From the NCBI GenBank assembly GCA_900544395.1, contig UQVC01000016.1, positions 1-50,188 on the forward strand: a DNA stretch of 50,188 nt, given 5' to 3'. Source of the DNA: an uncultured Ruminococcus sp. (GTDB lineage: Bacteria > Bacillota > Clostridia > Lachnospirales > Lachnospiraceae). Shown in pieces: positions 35,724-44,166 of this stretch. Position 1 is the stretch's first letter, and each line of letters begins with the position of its first letter. The position numbers and the translations under genes are program-made. The notes beneath the pieces are model-generated. The model was not told the origin of the DNA. It ran no database searches and saw only the letters and a program-made list of their open reading frames with translations.

Positions 35724-35752
35724 TTTACAAGAAGGAAAATTTGTGCTAGGAT
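35724..35752 (+). promoter_or_regulatory. tRNA-Arg promoter
   Basis: TTTACA (35724-35729), 17-bp spacer, TAGGAT (35747-35752), about 44 bases before the mature tRNA. Confidence 0.55.
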
Positions 35753-35795
35753 ATATAAAGTGTTCAGAAGAATTTCGTGAACACAGAAAGATTAT

Positions 35796-35867
35796 ACGTC
35801 TGTAGCTCAGTGGATAGAGCGATGCCCTCCGGAGGCATGTGCGGCGGTTCGACTCCGCCCAGACGTG
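35796..35867 (+). tRNA. tRNA-Arg (anticodon CCG)
   Basis: A complete cloverleaf of 72 nt. Acceptor ACGTCTG pairs with CAGACGT (7 of 7); D stem GCTC/GAGC; anticodon stem ATGCC/GGCAT around loop CTCCGGA, giving anticodon CCG (35829-35831) that reads CGG; T stem GGCGG/CCGCC with loop TTCGACT. The discriminator is G and the CCA end is not encoded. A terminator follows, so it is a single-gene unit. Confidence 0.96.
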
Positions 35868-35890
35868 TATTTTTTATATCTGAAATGACA

Positions 35891-35935
35891 AGAGATTGAG
35901 CGTATCCCAATGGGTGTACTCAATCTCTTTTTTTG
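35891..35935 (+). terminator. tRNA-Arg terminator
   Basis: AGAGATTGAG (35891-35900) pairs with CTCAATCTCT (35919-35928), with an inner CCC/GGG; TTTTTTT follows. Confidence 0.85.
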
Positions 35936-35945
35936 TTAAATCTGA

Positions 35946-36851
35946 TCAGTTTTCATTTTCTGCCAGGATTTCATCCGGGAGATCCGGACGGAATATTCCT
36001 TCTTTTAGCATCTGGATTTCGTATTTATAAGGCGCATATGCCTTCTTTTCTTTTACTGCAGATGGAATATAAGGGGTTTCCAGGATTTTGGGAATCTCAA
36101 GGAAATCCTTATGGAATACGATCTGGTGGATGGCATCGAACCCAATATGACCAAATCCGATATTGGCATGCCGGTCTTTAGCAGCTCCCGGAGCATTTTT
36201 ACTGTCATTGATGTGGAAGACTGCAATCTGGTCTTTTCCGATCAGACGGTCAAATGTGTCGATCACGTCATCAAAATGGTGGATGATATCATAGCCGCTG
36301 TCACTGGTGTGGCAGGTATCAAAGCAGACTCTCAATTTCTCATTGTGTACGACTCCATCATAAATCTGAGCCAGTTCTTCAAAATTGCGTCCGATTTCAG
36401 AACCTTTGCCTGCCATGGTTTCTAAAGCAATCTTGCAGGGGGTGTCTGCTGTCAGCACGGTATTTAATCCTTTGATGATCTGTTGGATCCCGGCTTCTGT
36501 GCCCGCACCTACATGTGCACCGGGGTGGAGCACCAGGGTATGGCTTTTGCAGGCGGCAGTGCGCTCGATTTCTTTTGCAAGAAATTCGACTGCCAATTCA
36601 AAGGTTTCGGGTTTGATGGAATTTCCGAGATTGATGATATAAGGTGCATGAACGATAATGTTTTCAATTCCATGTTCTTTCATATATGCCCAGGCTGGTT
36701 CAATATTTAATTCGCTGATTTCTTTTCGTCTGGTGTTTTGTGGAGCTCCCGTGTAGAACATAAACGTATTGGCGCCGTAAGATACGGCTTCTTTTGCGGA
36801 ACCAAGCAGCATTTCTTTGCCGCTCATCCCGACATGTGATCCTAATTTCAT
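35946..36851 (-). CDS. nfo: Endonuclease IV (AP endonuclease)
   Basis: A 301-residue AP endonuclease of family 2, which cuts at abasic sites in base-excision repair. It has the TIM-barrel metal motifs: GSHVGMSG at the start, VHAPYIINL, VLHPGAHVG, ALETMAGKG, CFDTCHTSDSGYD, FHINDSK and GFGHIGFDAI. Its length is near the family norm. AGAGGAT precedes the ATG. It converges on the tRNA-Arg terminator. Confidence 0.95.
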   Translation of the reverse strand: MKLGSHVGMSGKEMLLGSAKEAVSYGANTFMFYTGAPQNTRRKEISELNIEPAWAYMKEHGIENIIVHAPYIINLGNSIKPETFELAVEFLAKEIERTAACKSHTLVLHPGAHVGAGTEAGIQQIIKGLNTVLTADTPCKIALETMAGKGSEIGRNFEELAQIYDGVVHNEKLRVCFDTCHTSDSGYDIIHHFDDVIDTFDRLIGKDQIAVFHINDSKNAPGAAKDRHANIGFGHIGFDAIHQIVFHKDFLEIPKILETPYIPSAVKEKKAYAPYKYEIQMLKEGIFRPDLPDEILAENEN

Positions 36852-36911
36852 AGACTGTGATCCTCTTCTTTCTTATTTATATAAATCCTGTTTGATGAAT
36901 CTACAAACAAC

Positions 36912-36940
36912 TTGCCGTAAAGCATTATACATGATAAAAT
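36912..36940 (+). promoter_or_regulatory. argS promoter
   Basis: TTGCCG (36912-36917), 17-bp spacer, TAAAAT (36935-36940). The leader is only about 35 nt. Confidence 0.6.
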
Positions 36941-36980
36941 AGCAAAATGAAAGAAAAATAGAACGGAGAGTGGAACAGAA

Positions 36981-38744
36981 GTGAAAACATTGTTGGAACT
37001 GATTACAATAGAAATGAAAGATGCCTTTGAGGCGGCGGGTTATGACGCAGCATTCGCAAAAGTGACATTATCAAACCGTCCGGACCTGTGCGAATACCAG
37101 TGCAACGGAGCAATGGCGGCAGCGAAGACTTATAAAAAAGCACCGATTATGATCGCAAATGACGTCGTGGCAGGACTTCAGGAGAAAGACTGCTTTGAGA
37201 TGGCAGAGGCTGTTAATCCGGGATTTATCAACCTGAAAGTAAAACCGGCTTTTGCAGCGGCATTTTTGAATCAGATGGCAGCCAGTGAAAAACTGGGAGT
37301 AGAAGAGCTGGAGACTCCAAAGACGATCATGGTAGATTACGGCGGACCGAATGTGGCAAAACCACTGCATGTAGGGCATCTGCGCTCCGCTATCATCGGA
37401 GAAAGTGTAAAGAGGATTCTCAGATATAAAGGAAACCAGGTCATCGGAGATATCCATCTTGGAGACTGGGGATATCAGATGGGACTGATCATTACGGAAT
37501 TACAGAAAAGAAAACCAGAACTTCCGTATTTTGATGAAAATTTCAGTGGGGAATATCCAACAGAAGCGCCATTTACAATCGGAGAGCTGGAAGAGATTTA
37601 TCCGACTGCAAGTGCCTACGCAAAAGAGAATGAGGAATATCGTGAAAAAGCATTGCAGGCAACGTTTCTTCTGCAGAATGGGCATCCGGGATTTCGGGCG
37701 ATCTGGAATCACATCATGGCAGTGTCTGTTGCAGATTTGAAGAAAAATTATGCCAACCTGAACGTATCCTTTGATCTTTGGAAAGGAGAGGCAGATGCAC
37801 AGAAATATATTCCCGGCATGGTGGAGATGCTGAAAGAAAAGGGATTTGCACACTATGATGAAGGCGCGCTGGTAGTTGATGTGCAGGAAGAGACAGATAA
37901 AAAAGAGGTGCCGCCATGTATGATCCTGAAATCAGACGGTGCTGCATTGTATGATACTACGGATCTGGCAACGCTGGTAGAACGGGAAGAGATGTATCAG
38001 CCGGATGAAGTCATCTATGTGGTAGACAAACGTCAGGAGCTTCATTTTGTACAGGTATTCCGCTGTGCGAAGAAGACAGGAATTGTAAAACCTGAAACTC
38101 GACTGGAATTTCTTGGATTTGGTACCATGAACGGAAAAGACGGCAAACCGTTTAAGACCAGAGAAGGCGGTGTGATGCGTCTGGAAAACCTGATCCGTGA
38201 GATCAATGAAGAGATGTATAAAAAGATCATGGATAATCGTACTGTTTCCGAAGAAGAGGCAAAGAAGACAGCACAGATGGTAGGACTTGCTGCAATCAAG
38301 TATGGAGATTTGTCCAATCAGGCATCCAAGGATTATGTGTTTGATGTCGATCGTTTTACTTCATTTGAGGGAAATACCGGGCCGTATATTCTGTATACGA
38401 TCGTGCGTATCAAATCAATCCTGAATAAATATCAGGAAGAAAACAGTCTGGACGGGCTTGTGATCCGGGAAGCATCCAGCGTGTTTGAAAAAACACTGAT
38501 GCTTGAATGTGCAAAATTTAACGATGTGATCGAGACCGTATATGAAGAGACTGCGCCACACAAATTGTGTGCATACATTTATGATCTGGCCAATGCGTTT
38601 AATAAATTCTATCATGAGACTAAGATCCTTTCCGAAGAAGATGCACAAAAGAAGAGCGGCTATATTGCACTCTTAAAGCTGACAAAAGACGTGCTGGAGA
38701 CTTGCATCGATCTGCTTGGATTTGAAGCGCCGGAGAGGATGTAG
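36981..38744 (+). CDS. argS: Arginyl-tRNA synthetase
   Basis: ArgRS (587 residues) with the HIGH motif as HVGH (130-133) in GPNVAKPLHVGHLRSAIIGE. The KMSK loop is replaced by a GKDGKPFKTREGGV stretch, as usual for ArgRS, which lacks a standard KMSK. The C-terminal DALR anticodon domain covers the last third. A GTG start codon fits the ACGGAGAG site ten bases upstream. It heads a run with the editing protein and protease genes (gaps of 3 and -8 bases). Confidence 0.96.
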   Translation: MKTLLELITIEMKDAFEAAGYDAAFAKVTLSNRPDLCEYQCNGAMAAAKTYKKAPIMIANDVVAGLQEKDCFEMAEAVNPGFINLKVKPAFAAAFLNQMAASEKLGVEELETPKTIMVDYGGPNVAKPLHVGHLRSAIIGESVKRILRYKGNQVIGDIHLGDWGYQMGLIITELQKRKPELPYFDENFSGEYPTEAPFTIGELEEIYPTASAYAKENEEYREKALQATFLLQNGHPGFRAIWNHIMAVSVADLKKNYANLNVSFDLWKGEADAQKYIPGMVEMLKEKGFAHYDEGALVVDVQEETDKKEVPPCMILKSDGAALYDTTDLATLVEREEMYQPDEVIYVVDKRQELHFVQVFRCAKKTGIVKPETRLEFLGFGTMNGKDGKPFKTREGGVMRLENLIREINEEMYKKIMDNRTVSEEEAKKTAQMVGLAAIKYGDLSNQASKDYVFDVDRFTSFEGNTGPYILYTIVRIKSILNKYQEENSLDGLVIREASSVFEKTLMLECAKFNDVIETVYEETAPHKLCAYIYDLANAFNKFYHETKILSEEDAQKKSGYIALLKLTKDVLETCIDLLGFEAPERM

Positions 38745-38747
38745 GAG

Positions 38748-39917
38748 ATGACAGAAAAGTTGTTTTACCGGGACAGTCATATGCAGGAGTTTTCTGCGGA
38801 GGTAGAGCAGTGCATTCCGGACGGGAAGGGGTGGCTGATCGTGTTGGATCAGACCGCCTTTTTCCCGGAAGGAGGAGGCCAGTATGCTGACACCGGAAGC
38901 CTTGGTGAAGCGCATGTGCTGGACGTGCAGGAGAAAGAAGGGGTGATCTTTCACCGGAGCGATGCGCCGCTTTCAGTGGGAAGCCGTGTCGAAGGGAAGA
39001 TTGACTGGAGCCTTCGATTTATGAAGATGCAGCAGCATACAGGGGAGCACATTGTGTCGGGACTGATCCATAGACGATTTGGATATCAGAATGTGGGATT
39101 TCATCTGGGAAGCGAAGACTGTACCATGGATTTCAATGGAGAGATCACGAAAGAACAGCTTCGGGAAATCGAATGGGAAGCCAACCATGCGGTAGTCCGT
39201 GATCTGGCAGTGGAGGTGACTTATCCAGATGAGAGAACACTGGAAACACTTGCCTATCGAAGTAAAATTGAAATTGAAGGACAGGTGCGGATCGTAACCA
39301 TCCCGGGATATGACGTGTGCGCCTGCTGTGCTCCGCATGTAAAGACAACAGGAGAGATCGGTCAGATCCGTCTGACGGATGTACAGCGCTATAAGGGCGG
39401 TGCTCGGATCACCATGCTCTGCGGCGTCCGCGCTCTGGAAGATGCGCAGAAGAAATCGGACAGTACGCGGGAGATTTCGGCGATGCTATGTGTAAAAGAA
39501 GATGAGATTTCTGAAGGTGTCAGCCGATTGAAAGAAGAGTGTGCACAGTGGAAGATGGCTTACACACAGCTGAGAAAAGAAATTCTGACCTATCGGGCGA
39601 AAGAACTGTTAGATCAGCCAGGAGAGAAAATCGTATTTGCCAGGGATCTTTCCGGTGAGGAACCAAGATTTCTGATGAATCAGATTTTGAAATCCGGATG
39701 TCCGTTTTGCGCCGTGTTTAGCGGACAGGAATCAGAGGGATTTAAATATGTGATCGGAAGTGCATCCATGGATCTTCGCGCGCTTTGTAAAGGGCTGAAC
39801 GAAGCATTTGAAGGACGAGGCGGGGGAAAATCTGAGATGGTTCAGGGAAGTGTCAGAGGAACAGAAGAGGAATTGAGGGTGTGGATACAGAAGAAAGTAG
39901 GCGAGATGAATGGATAA
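38748..39917 (+). CDS. Alanyl-tRNA editing protein (AlaX, long form with DHHA1)
   Basis: A 389-residue free-standing editing factor that hydrolyses mischarged Ser- or Gly-tRNA(Ala). It resembles the editing half of alanyl-tRNA synthetase: FFPEGGGQYADTG, the zinc motifs HTGEH (His97, His101) and C193-x3-H197 (in CACCAPH), a coiled helical stretch, and a C-terminal DHHA1 domain ending near GRGGGKSEMVQGS. It begins 3 bases after argS and overlaps the next gene by 8. Confidence 0.9.
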   Translation: MTEKLFYRDSHMQEFSAEVEQCIPDGKGWLIVLDQTAFFPEGGGQYADTGSLGEAHVLDVQEKEGVIFHRSDAPLSVGSRVEGKIDWSLRFMKMQQHTGEHIVSGLIHRRFGYQNVGFHLGSEDCTMDFNGEITKEQLREIEWEANHAVVRDLAVEVTYPDERTLETLAYRSKIEIEGQVRIVTIPGYDVCACCAPHVKTTGEIGQIRLTDVQRYKGGARITMLCGVRALEDAQKKSDSTREISAMLCVKEDEISEGVSRLKEECAQWKMAYTQLRKEILTYRAKELLDQPGEKIVFARDLSGEEPRFLMNQILKSGCPFCAVFSGQESEGFKYVIGSASMDLRALCKGLNEAFEGRGGGKSEMVQGSVRGTEEELRVWIQKKVGEMNG

Positions 39918-40845
39918 AAATTCAGAACCGGTAAAATTTTCGTATGTATGCGGTCCTTTGCTGTTATATTGGGTCATTCAGTTTGTTGCCCAGCTGGCAG
40001 CAGAACTGGCAGTTATGATCCCGCATGTTGGTGAAGTGATCGATTATGAAGCACTGGAAAACACGGTTACAACAGATCAGATGACAGAAATGCTTGTTGG
40101 AAGCATGGAAAAAATGTATGAAGTGGTTGGGCGTTATATGTTGCCGATCCTGGCATTTGGAGCATTGTGTACGCTGCTTTTGACAATTCCGCTGTTTTTA
40201 AAAGACCGGAAAAAAGAACGACAGATGCATCGGGAAGCAAGAAAAGTGCCCGGAATGAAAAAGTATGTCATTGCGGCAGCGTTTGGCGCAGCTTTTTGTG
40301 TGGGACTGAACTGTCTTTTGATGTTATCTACACTGGCAATGTCCAATATCGGAACAGAAAGTGCAGGTTCGTTGGAAATCAATCTGGGACTGCAGATGGT
40401 ATGTGTGGGAATTTTTGTCCCGATTTCGGAAGAAATGATGTTTCGGGGACTTTTGTTCCGCAGATTTCGGGAAAGAAGTACTTTTTTCACAGCGGCACTG
40501 ATGTCTGCACTGATCTTTGGACTGGCAGGCGGTGGTCTGACGCAGTTGATCTATGCAGGAACTTTGGGAATGTTTTTATGCTATGTGTATGAAGTGTGCG
40601 GAACGATCAAGGTTCCAATCTTGCTGCATATGGTAGTCAATATGATGGGAGTCGTACTGACAGATACACCGATTGGATCCTGGATTCTGGAAGATCCGAT
40701 GCGGATGGGGGCAGCGATTGTACTGAGTGCGTTTATAGGCTCTTCTATGTATGTTTTGCTGCGTAATATGAAAAAGGGAGAACCGGTACATACGGAAGAA
40801 ACAAATACCGGGAATCCTCCTTCTTTGGATTCTTTTGGAAGGTAA
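39910..40845 (+). CDS. CPBP family intramembrane metalloprotease
   Basis: A 311-residue membrane protein with about seven or eight hydrophobic segments. The ABI/CPBP motif is clear: EEMMFR (Glu174, Glu175, Arg179) in one helix, a glycine-rich FGLAGGGLTQL segment where the F/H-x3-H motif usually lies, and LLHMVVNMMG with the late histidine and asparagine. The FxxxH position lacks an obvious His, so activity is uncertain. Such proteins process CAAX-like or peptide substrates or act in bacteriocin immunity. Confidence 0.8.
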   Translation: MDKNSEPVKFSYVCGPLLLYWVIQFVAQLAAELAVMIPHVGEVIDYEALENTVTTDQMTEMLVGSMEKMYEVVGRYMLPILAFGALCTLLLTIPLFLKDRKKERQMHREARKVPGMKKYVIAAAFGAAFCVGLNCLLMLSTLAMSNIGTESAGSLEINLGLQMVCVGIFVPISEEMMFRGLLFRRFRERSTFFTAALMSALIFGLAGGGLTQLIYAGTLGMFLCYVYEVCGTIKVPILLHMVVNMMGVVLTDTPIGSWILEDPMRMGAAIVLSAFIGSSMYVLLRNMKKGEPVHTEETNTGNPPSLDSFGR

Positions 40846-40852
40846 AAACCGG

Positions 40853-40893
40853 CAGATGCAGATGTTTTTGGAAAAGACACTGCATCTGTTTTT
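40853..40893 (+). terminator. Terminator of the argS operon
   Basis: CAGATGCAG (40853-40861) pairs with CTGCATCTG (40880-40888), followed by TTTTT. Confidence 0.85.
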
Positions 40894-40928
40894 GCTTGAA
40901 CGGGAAAGGAAAAACAGATTTTATGAAC

Positions 40929-40993
40929 TTTTAAGACCTTTATTAAGATTTTAGAATTTTAAGATTGACTTTGTCAAAGCAGAGATTTATAAT
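40929..40993 (+). promoter_or_regulatory. Strong promoter of the Tad-like cluster with flanking repeats
   Basis: TTGACT (40965-40970), 17-bp spacer, perfect TATAAT (40988-40993). Just upstream are three TWTTAAGA direct repeats (40929-40936, 40941-40948, 40957-40964). TTGAC-TTT-GTCAA (40965-40977) is an inverted repeat over the -35 box. Together these look like activator and repressor sites; the proteins are unknown. Confidence 0.7.
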
Positions 40994-40999
40994 TCATTC

Positions 41000-41112
41000 A
41001 TAACCTGATCAACGGAAGTTCTTCCGATAAGGTTAGCAGATCAAAAGGGCAAGATGAATGCCCTGTCAAGAAATCAGAGTTACGTTCTAACAGATTTCAA
41101 GTATTTTTATTT
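41000..41112 (+). ncRNA. Structured 5' leader RNA (three tandem hairpins), unassigned
   Basis: The predicted transcript start is near 41000. Hairpin 1: TAACC (41001-41005)/GGTTA (41031-41035) enclosing CGGAA-GTTC-TTCCG. Hairpin 2: AGGGCA (41046-41051)/TGCCCT (41059-41064). Hairpin 3: GAAATC (41070-41075)/GATTTC (41093-41098) enclosing GTTA/TAAC, followed by a T-rich stretch to 41112, which could terminate or pause transcription. I could not match it to any riboswitch class I know. Confidence 0.5.
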
Positions 41113-41314
41113 AGTTAAGAAAATTGCAGTGTGTGCTTGTAAGTTTTACAGGTTTTGTTCTGATATTCCTGTCTGAAAATCATATCTAAATGCATTCTTT
41201 TTTGTCTTACAGATTTCCGGAATACAGAAAAATCAGTGATTGGTTTAGACTCTCAGAGTTTAAATAATAAAAACGCAGGTTTTCGACAATGCGGTACAGG
41301 AAAGGAGGAAGTCT
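41113..41314 (+). other. Rest of the long leader before the Tad-like cluster
   Basis: No gene is visible. A weak hairpin TTTAGACTC-TCA-GAGTTTAAA (41244-41264) and TGTAA/TTACA near 41140-41150 occur. A 9-codon reading frame with a strong ribosome binding site follows. Confidence 0.5.
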
Positions 41315-41344
41315 ATGAGACAGACAAAAGATGAAAAAGGCTGA
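41315..41344 (+). CDS. Possible 9-codon upstream leader peptide
   Basis: ATG followed by eight codons (RQTKDEKG) and TGA. AAAGGAGG at 41301-41308, seven bases before the ATG, is as strong a ribosome binding site as any in the window. It could be a regulatory leader peptide for the downstream pilin-like gene, or a remnant of a longer gene. Confidence 0.4.
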   Translation: MRQTKDEKG

Positions 41345-41407
41345 GTCGGCGGATCAATAGTTACCCAAATTATCAAGAAAAAATGAAAAACAGGAGGATT
41401 GAAAAGT

Positions 41408-41572
41408 ATGAAAGCATTTATGGAAGAATATGGAGTTATTGTAGTAGCGGCTATTATCATTATGATCATAGTAGTGGCAGCATCACCGATCGGTGACAGT
41501 ATTAAAAGTGGTATCATGGAGGCGGTTCAGAAACTGACAGATGCACTTGCAACTGCAGATGGAATCGGCTAA
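41408..41572 (+). CDS. Flp-like small pilin peptide 1
   Basis: A 54-residue peptide: short N-terminus MKAFMEEYG, one strongly hydrophobic helix (about residues 9-26), then a small polar tail. The EYG followed by a hydrophobic helix is the hallmark of mature Flp/Tad pilins, but the usual cleavable leader before it is missing. AGGAGG lies upstream; its stop codon overlaps the ATPase start (TAATG), so the two are translationally coupled. It starts the cluster and may be the major subunit. Confidence 0.75.
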   Translation: MKAFMEEYGVIVVAAIIIMIIVVAASPIGDSIKSGIMEAVQKLTDALATADGIG

Positions 41573-42609
41573 TGAAGATATCTCGTGAAGCATGGGATTT
41601 GAAAGAGGAATGTTTTGGACCGTTGCTCCCCTATGTGAAAGATCAGCAGGTGACGGATATCAATTACAACGGAACGGATGTCTGGATCGAACATTTAAAG
41701 TATGGGGTATATAAGGCACCGGTGCATCTGTCACCGGAGTTTGCAGGCAGGTTCAGCGTTTTGATTTCAAATGTCGTAAGTGAACAGATCAATAAGTTTC
41801 ATAATGTTTTAGAAGCGGAGACGGATACACTTCGTATTTCTATCATCCATCCAAGTGTGACAAATACGGGATATTCCATTTCTATCCGAAAGACACCGGC
41901 AGTGATGCGCATGACAGCAGAAAGGATGCTGGAAGAAGAGTATTGTTCAAAAGAAGTACTTTTGTTTTTAAAACACTGTATGCAGGCCAAATTGAATATG
42001 GTATTTTGCGGCTGCCCGGGAGCTGGAAAAACGGAGTTGTTGAAGTTTTTGACACAGTTTATCCCAAAACATGAAAAGGTGATGACGATCGAGGACAATC
42101 TTGAGATCCATTATCGGGAGATCAATCCAGGATCAAACTGTGTGGAGCTGAAAGTAGATGAAGAATTTTTTTCTTATACGAAAGCCATTAAGTCTGCGCT
42201 GCGGCAGAATCCGCAGTGGATTCTTCTTTCTGAAGCAAGATCTGTGGAGGTGAAATATCTTCTGGAATGTTTTTCTACAGGGCTGCATGGACTGACAACG
42301 CTTCATACAGATGATACCAGAAAAATACCTGACAGAATTCAGAATATGATGCAGGATTCGTATGCGGCTTCCAGACTGGAGAATGATATTTACAGTTTTC
42401 TGAATGTAGGAGTATTGCTCTGTAAGAAAGCAGCAAATGGAAAAATACACAGGTTTGTGGATCAGATCTGTCTGTTTGACAGAGTGAGAGAGGAAAATAA
42501 AAAATATCTGATCGTAGAAGACGGAAAGGTTGTGTCCAGGGAAATTTCGGAAAATATCAGGAAACGCTTTCAGTGGGCCGGTGTTTCCCAGCCGCTGTCG
42601 GGAAAATGA
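41572..42609 (+). CDS. CpaF/TadA-type secretion ATPase
   Basis: A 345-residue type II/IV secretion ATPase of the CpaF/TadA branch, which powers Tad pilus assembly at the cytoplasmic face. N-terminal domain includes DQQVTDINYNGTDVWIE; Walker A is GCPGAGKT (147-154); the Asp-box MTIEDNLEIH, a Walker B region reading WILLSEARSVE (family usually GExR) and the His-box TGLHGLTTLHTDD follow. The protein is shorter than many CpaF proteins and lacks their long N-terminal extension. It overlaps the pilin gene by one base. Confidence 0.9.
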   Translation: MKISREAWDLKEECFGPLLPYVKDQQVTDINYNGTDVWIEHLKYGVYKAPVHLSPEFAGRFSVLISNVVSEQINKFHNVLEAETDTLRISIIHPSVTNTGYSISIRKTPAVMRMTAERMLEEEYCSKEVLLFLKHCMQAKLNMVFCGCPGAGKTELLKFLTQFIPKHEKVMTIEDNLEIHYREINPGSNCVELKVDEEFFSYTKAIKSALRQNPQWILLSEARSVEVKYLLECFSTGLHGLTTLHTDDTRKIPDRIQNMMQDSYAASRLENDIYSFLNVGVLLCKKAANGKIHRFVDQICLFDRVREENKKYLIVEDGKVVSREISENIRKRFQWAGVSQPLSGK

Positions 42610-42625
42610 AAGGAGGATAGATAGA

Positions 42626-44140
42626 ATGCAGGCAAGCACCAAAAAGAAGAAAACAAAGCGGCATATAGTCCGATACTGGAATCCCAAACTGCTGAATCTG
42701 GAGATTCAGCGGTGCGGATATACCTTTTCCGCTTCTGCTTATTTGAAGTATCTGGCAGCAGTATATCTTGGAATTGCCGGTTTTTCGTATCTCTTTCAAC
42801 TGCAGATTTTATTTATGGGGATTGTAATGGTGGCAGCATCCATTTTTGTTCCGGCAATATTTTTGATGAATTACAGAAATTTATATGAGGAGAAAAAATT
42901 TGAAGACCTGACAGCATATATGGAACAGCTGCTGTATTCTTTTAAGCGCCGTGCAAAGATTCTGACGGCGCTGGAAGATACAAAACTGTTATTTAGAAAG
43001 GGGGAAAGCCGTCTGTATGACGGGATTGAAAAAGCAGTGGATTATATTCAGGCATCAAACAGTGCCGGAAATATTTATGAGGAAGCTTTTGCGGGCATTG
43101 AAGAAGAGTATGGATGTAAACGTCTGTACAAAATCCATGATTTTTTGATCAAGGTAGAACAGGCAGGAGGAAGCCCGAATGCTGCCATCGAGATCCTGCT
43201 AAATGACCGGAAGCTTTGGATCGAAAGAATTTATGGATTGCAGAAGGAAAAGAAAAATATCAAGGTCAAGGTGACAATCGGGATCGGGCTTTCCATGTTG
43301 ATCTGTGCGATGAGTATCTGGATGCTTCCTAAGGAGTTTGATATTACGAAAAATCCAGTATCCCAGGCAGTTACCACAGGTGTGGTGATCGTGAACATGC
43401 TGATCTGGTATGCGGCTCAGAAAAAGCTCTCCGGCAGTCTGATCTTATCAGATGAAGATCTGGAAAAAGAAGAACTTCGGAAAAAATATGAGTATGTGAC
43501 ACAAGGCAACCGAAAGAAAGAAGCGGTGAAATACAGAAGTATGGCAGCAATGTTCTGGATCGGGGCTGTAATCCTTCAGAAGAGTGCAGGCATGGCAGCT
43601 GCCTGTGCATCAGCTGCTGCGGGTATATGGATGTTTACACAGGAAAACAGAAAATACAGACATGCAAGAAAAAGTGTGATCCGGGAAATTGAAAAGCAAT
43701 TTCCAGAGTGGCTGATGAATTTATCCTTGCAGCTTCAGACAGATAATGTGCATGTATCTCTGAAGAAAACAATTCCGGATGCCCCATTTATTTTAAAGAA
43801 AGAGCTGAAAATTCTGGTCAAAGAGATTGAGGAACAGCCTAATGCGTTAAATCCATATATCGGATTTTTGAAAGAATTTCAGATTCCAGATGTACTTTCT
43901 GCCATGAAGATCCTGTATTCTATGGCAGAATTTGGAACTGGTGAAATGGGGCAGCAGATTGATGCACTGGTGCAGAGAAACGCTGTGATGATGGATCGGG
44001 CAGAACGATTGAAAGAAGAAGATAAAATGGCAGGGATCGGATTTCTGGTGCTGCTGCCCATGATCACAGGTGTGGTAAAGATGCTGGCAGATCTGGTTTT
44101 GGTCATTTTGGGGATTTTGTCGGTAGTAAGTGCAATTTGA
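42626..44140 (+). CDS. TadB-TadC-like fused inner membrane protein
   Basis: A 504-residue membrane protein with two T2SF-like halves. Hydrophobic pairs occur near residues 38-75, 215-265, 318-345 and 470-504. Each half has a cytoplasmic helical block with family-like segments (LLYSFKRRAKILTALED and DFLIKVEQAGGSPNAA in the first; QFPEWLMNLSLQLQTDNV and YSMAEFGTGEMGQQIDALV in the second). Standard Tad systems encode these as separate TadB and TadC. AAAGGAGG before 42626 sets the start, 16 bases after the ATPase stop. Confidence 0.75.
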   Translation: MQASTKKKKTKRHIVRYWNPKLLNLEIQRCGYTFSASAYLKYLAAVYLGIAGFSYLFQLQILFMGIVMVAASIFVPAIFLMNYRNLYEEKKFEDLTAYMEQLLYSFKRRAKILTALEDTKLLFRKGESRLYDGIEKAVDYIQASNSAGNIYEEAFAGIEEEYGCKRLYKIHDFLIKVEQAGGSPNAAIEILLNDRKLWIERIYGLQKEKKNIKVKVTIGIGLSMLICAMSIWMLPKEFDITKNPVSQAVTTGVVIVNMLIWYAAQKKLSGSLILSDEDLEKEELRKKYEYVTQGNRKKEAVKYRSMAAMFWIGAVILQKSAGMAAACASAAAGIWMFTQENRKYRHARKSVIREIEKQFPEWLMNLSLQLQTDNVHVSLKKTIPDAPFILKKELKILVKEIEEQPNALNPYIGFLKEFQIPDVLSAMKILYSMAEFGTGEMGQQIDALVQRNAVMMDRAERLKEEDKMAGIGFLVLLPMITGVVKMLADLVLVILGILSVVSAI

Positions 44141-44166
44141 GAACAAAGAGAAAAGAGGGTGAATCA

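Noticed and set aside
36852..36980. T-box leader for argS
   Set aside because: The leader is about 35 nt and lacks the AGGGTGG T-box motif.
41000..41112. Match to a c-di-GMP-I or other known riboswitch
   Set aside because: The conserved core bases of the class were not found; kept only as an unassigned structured leader.
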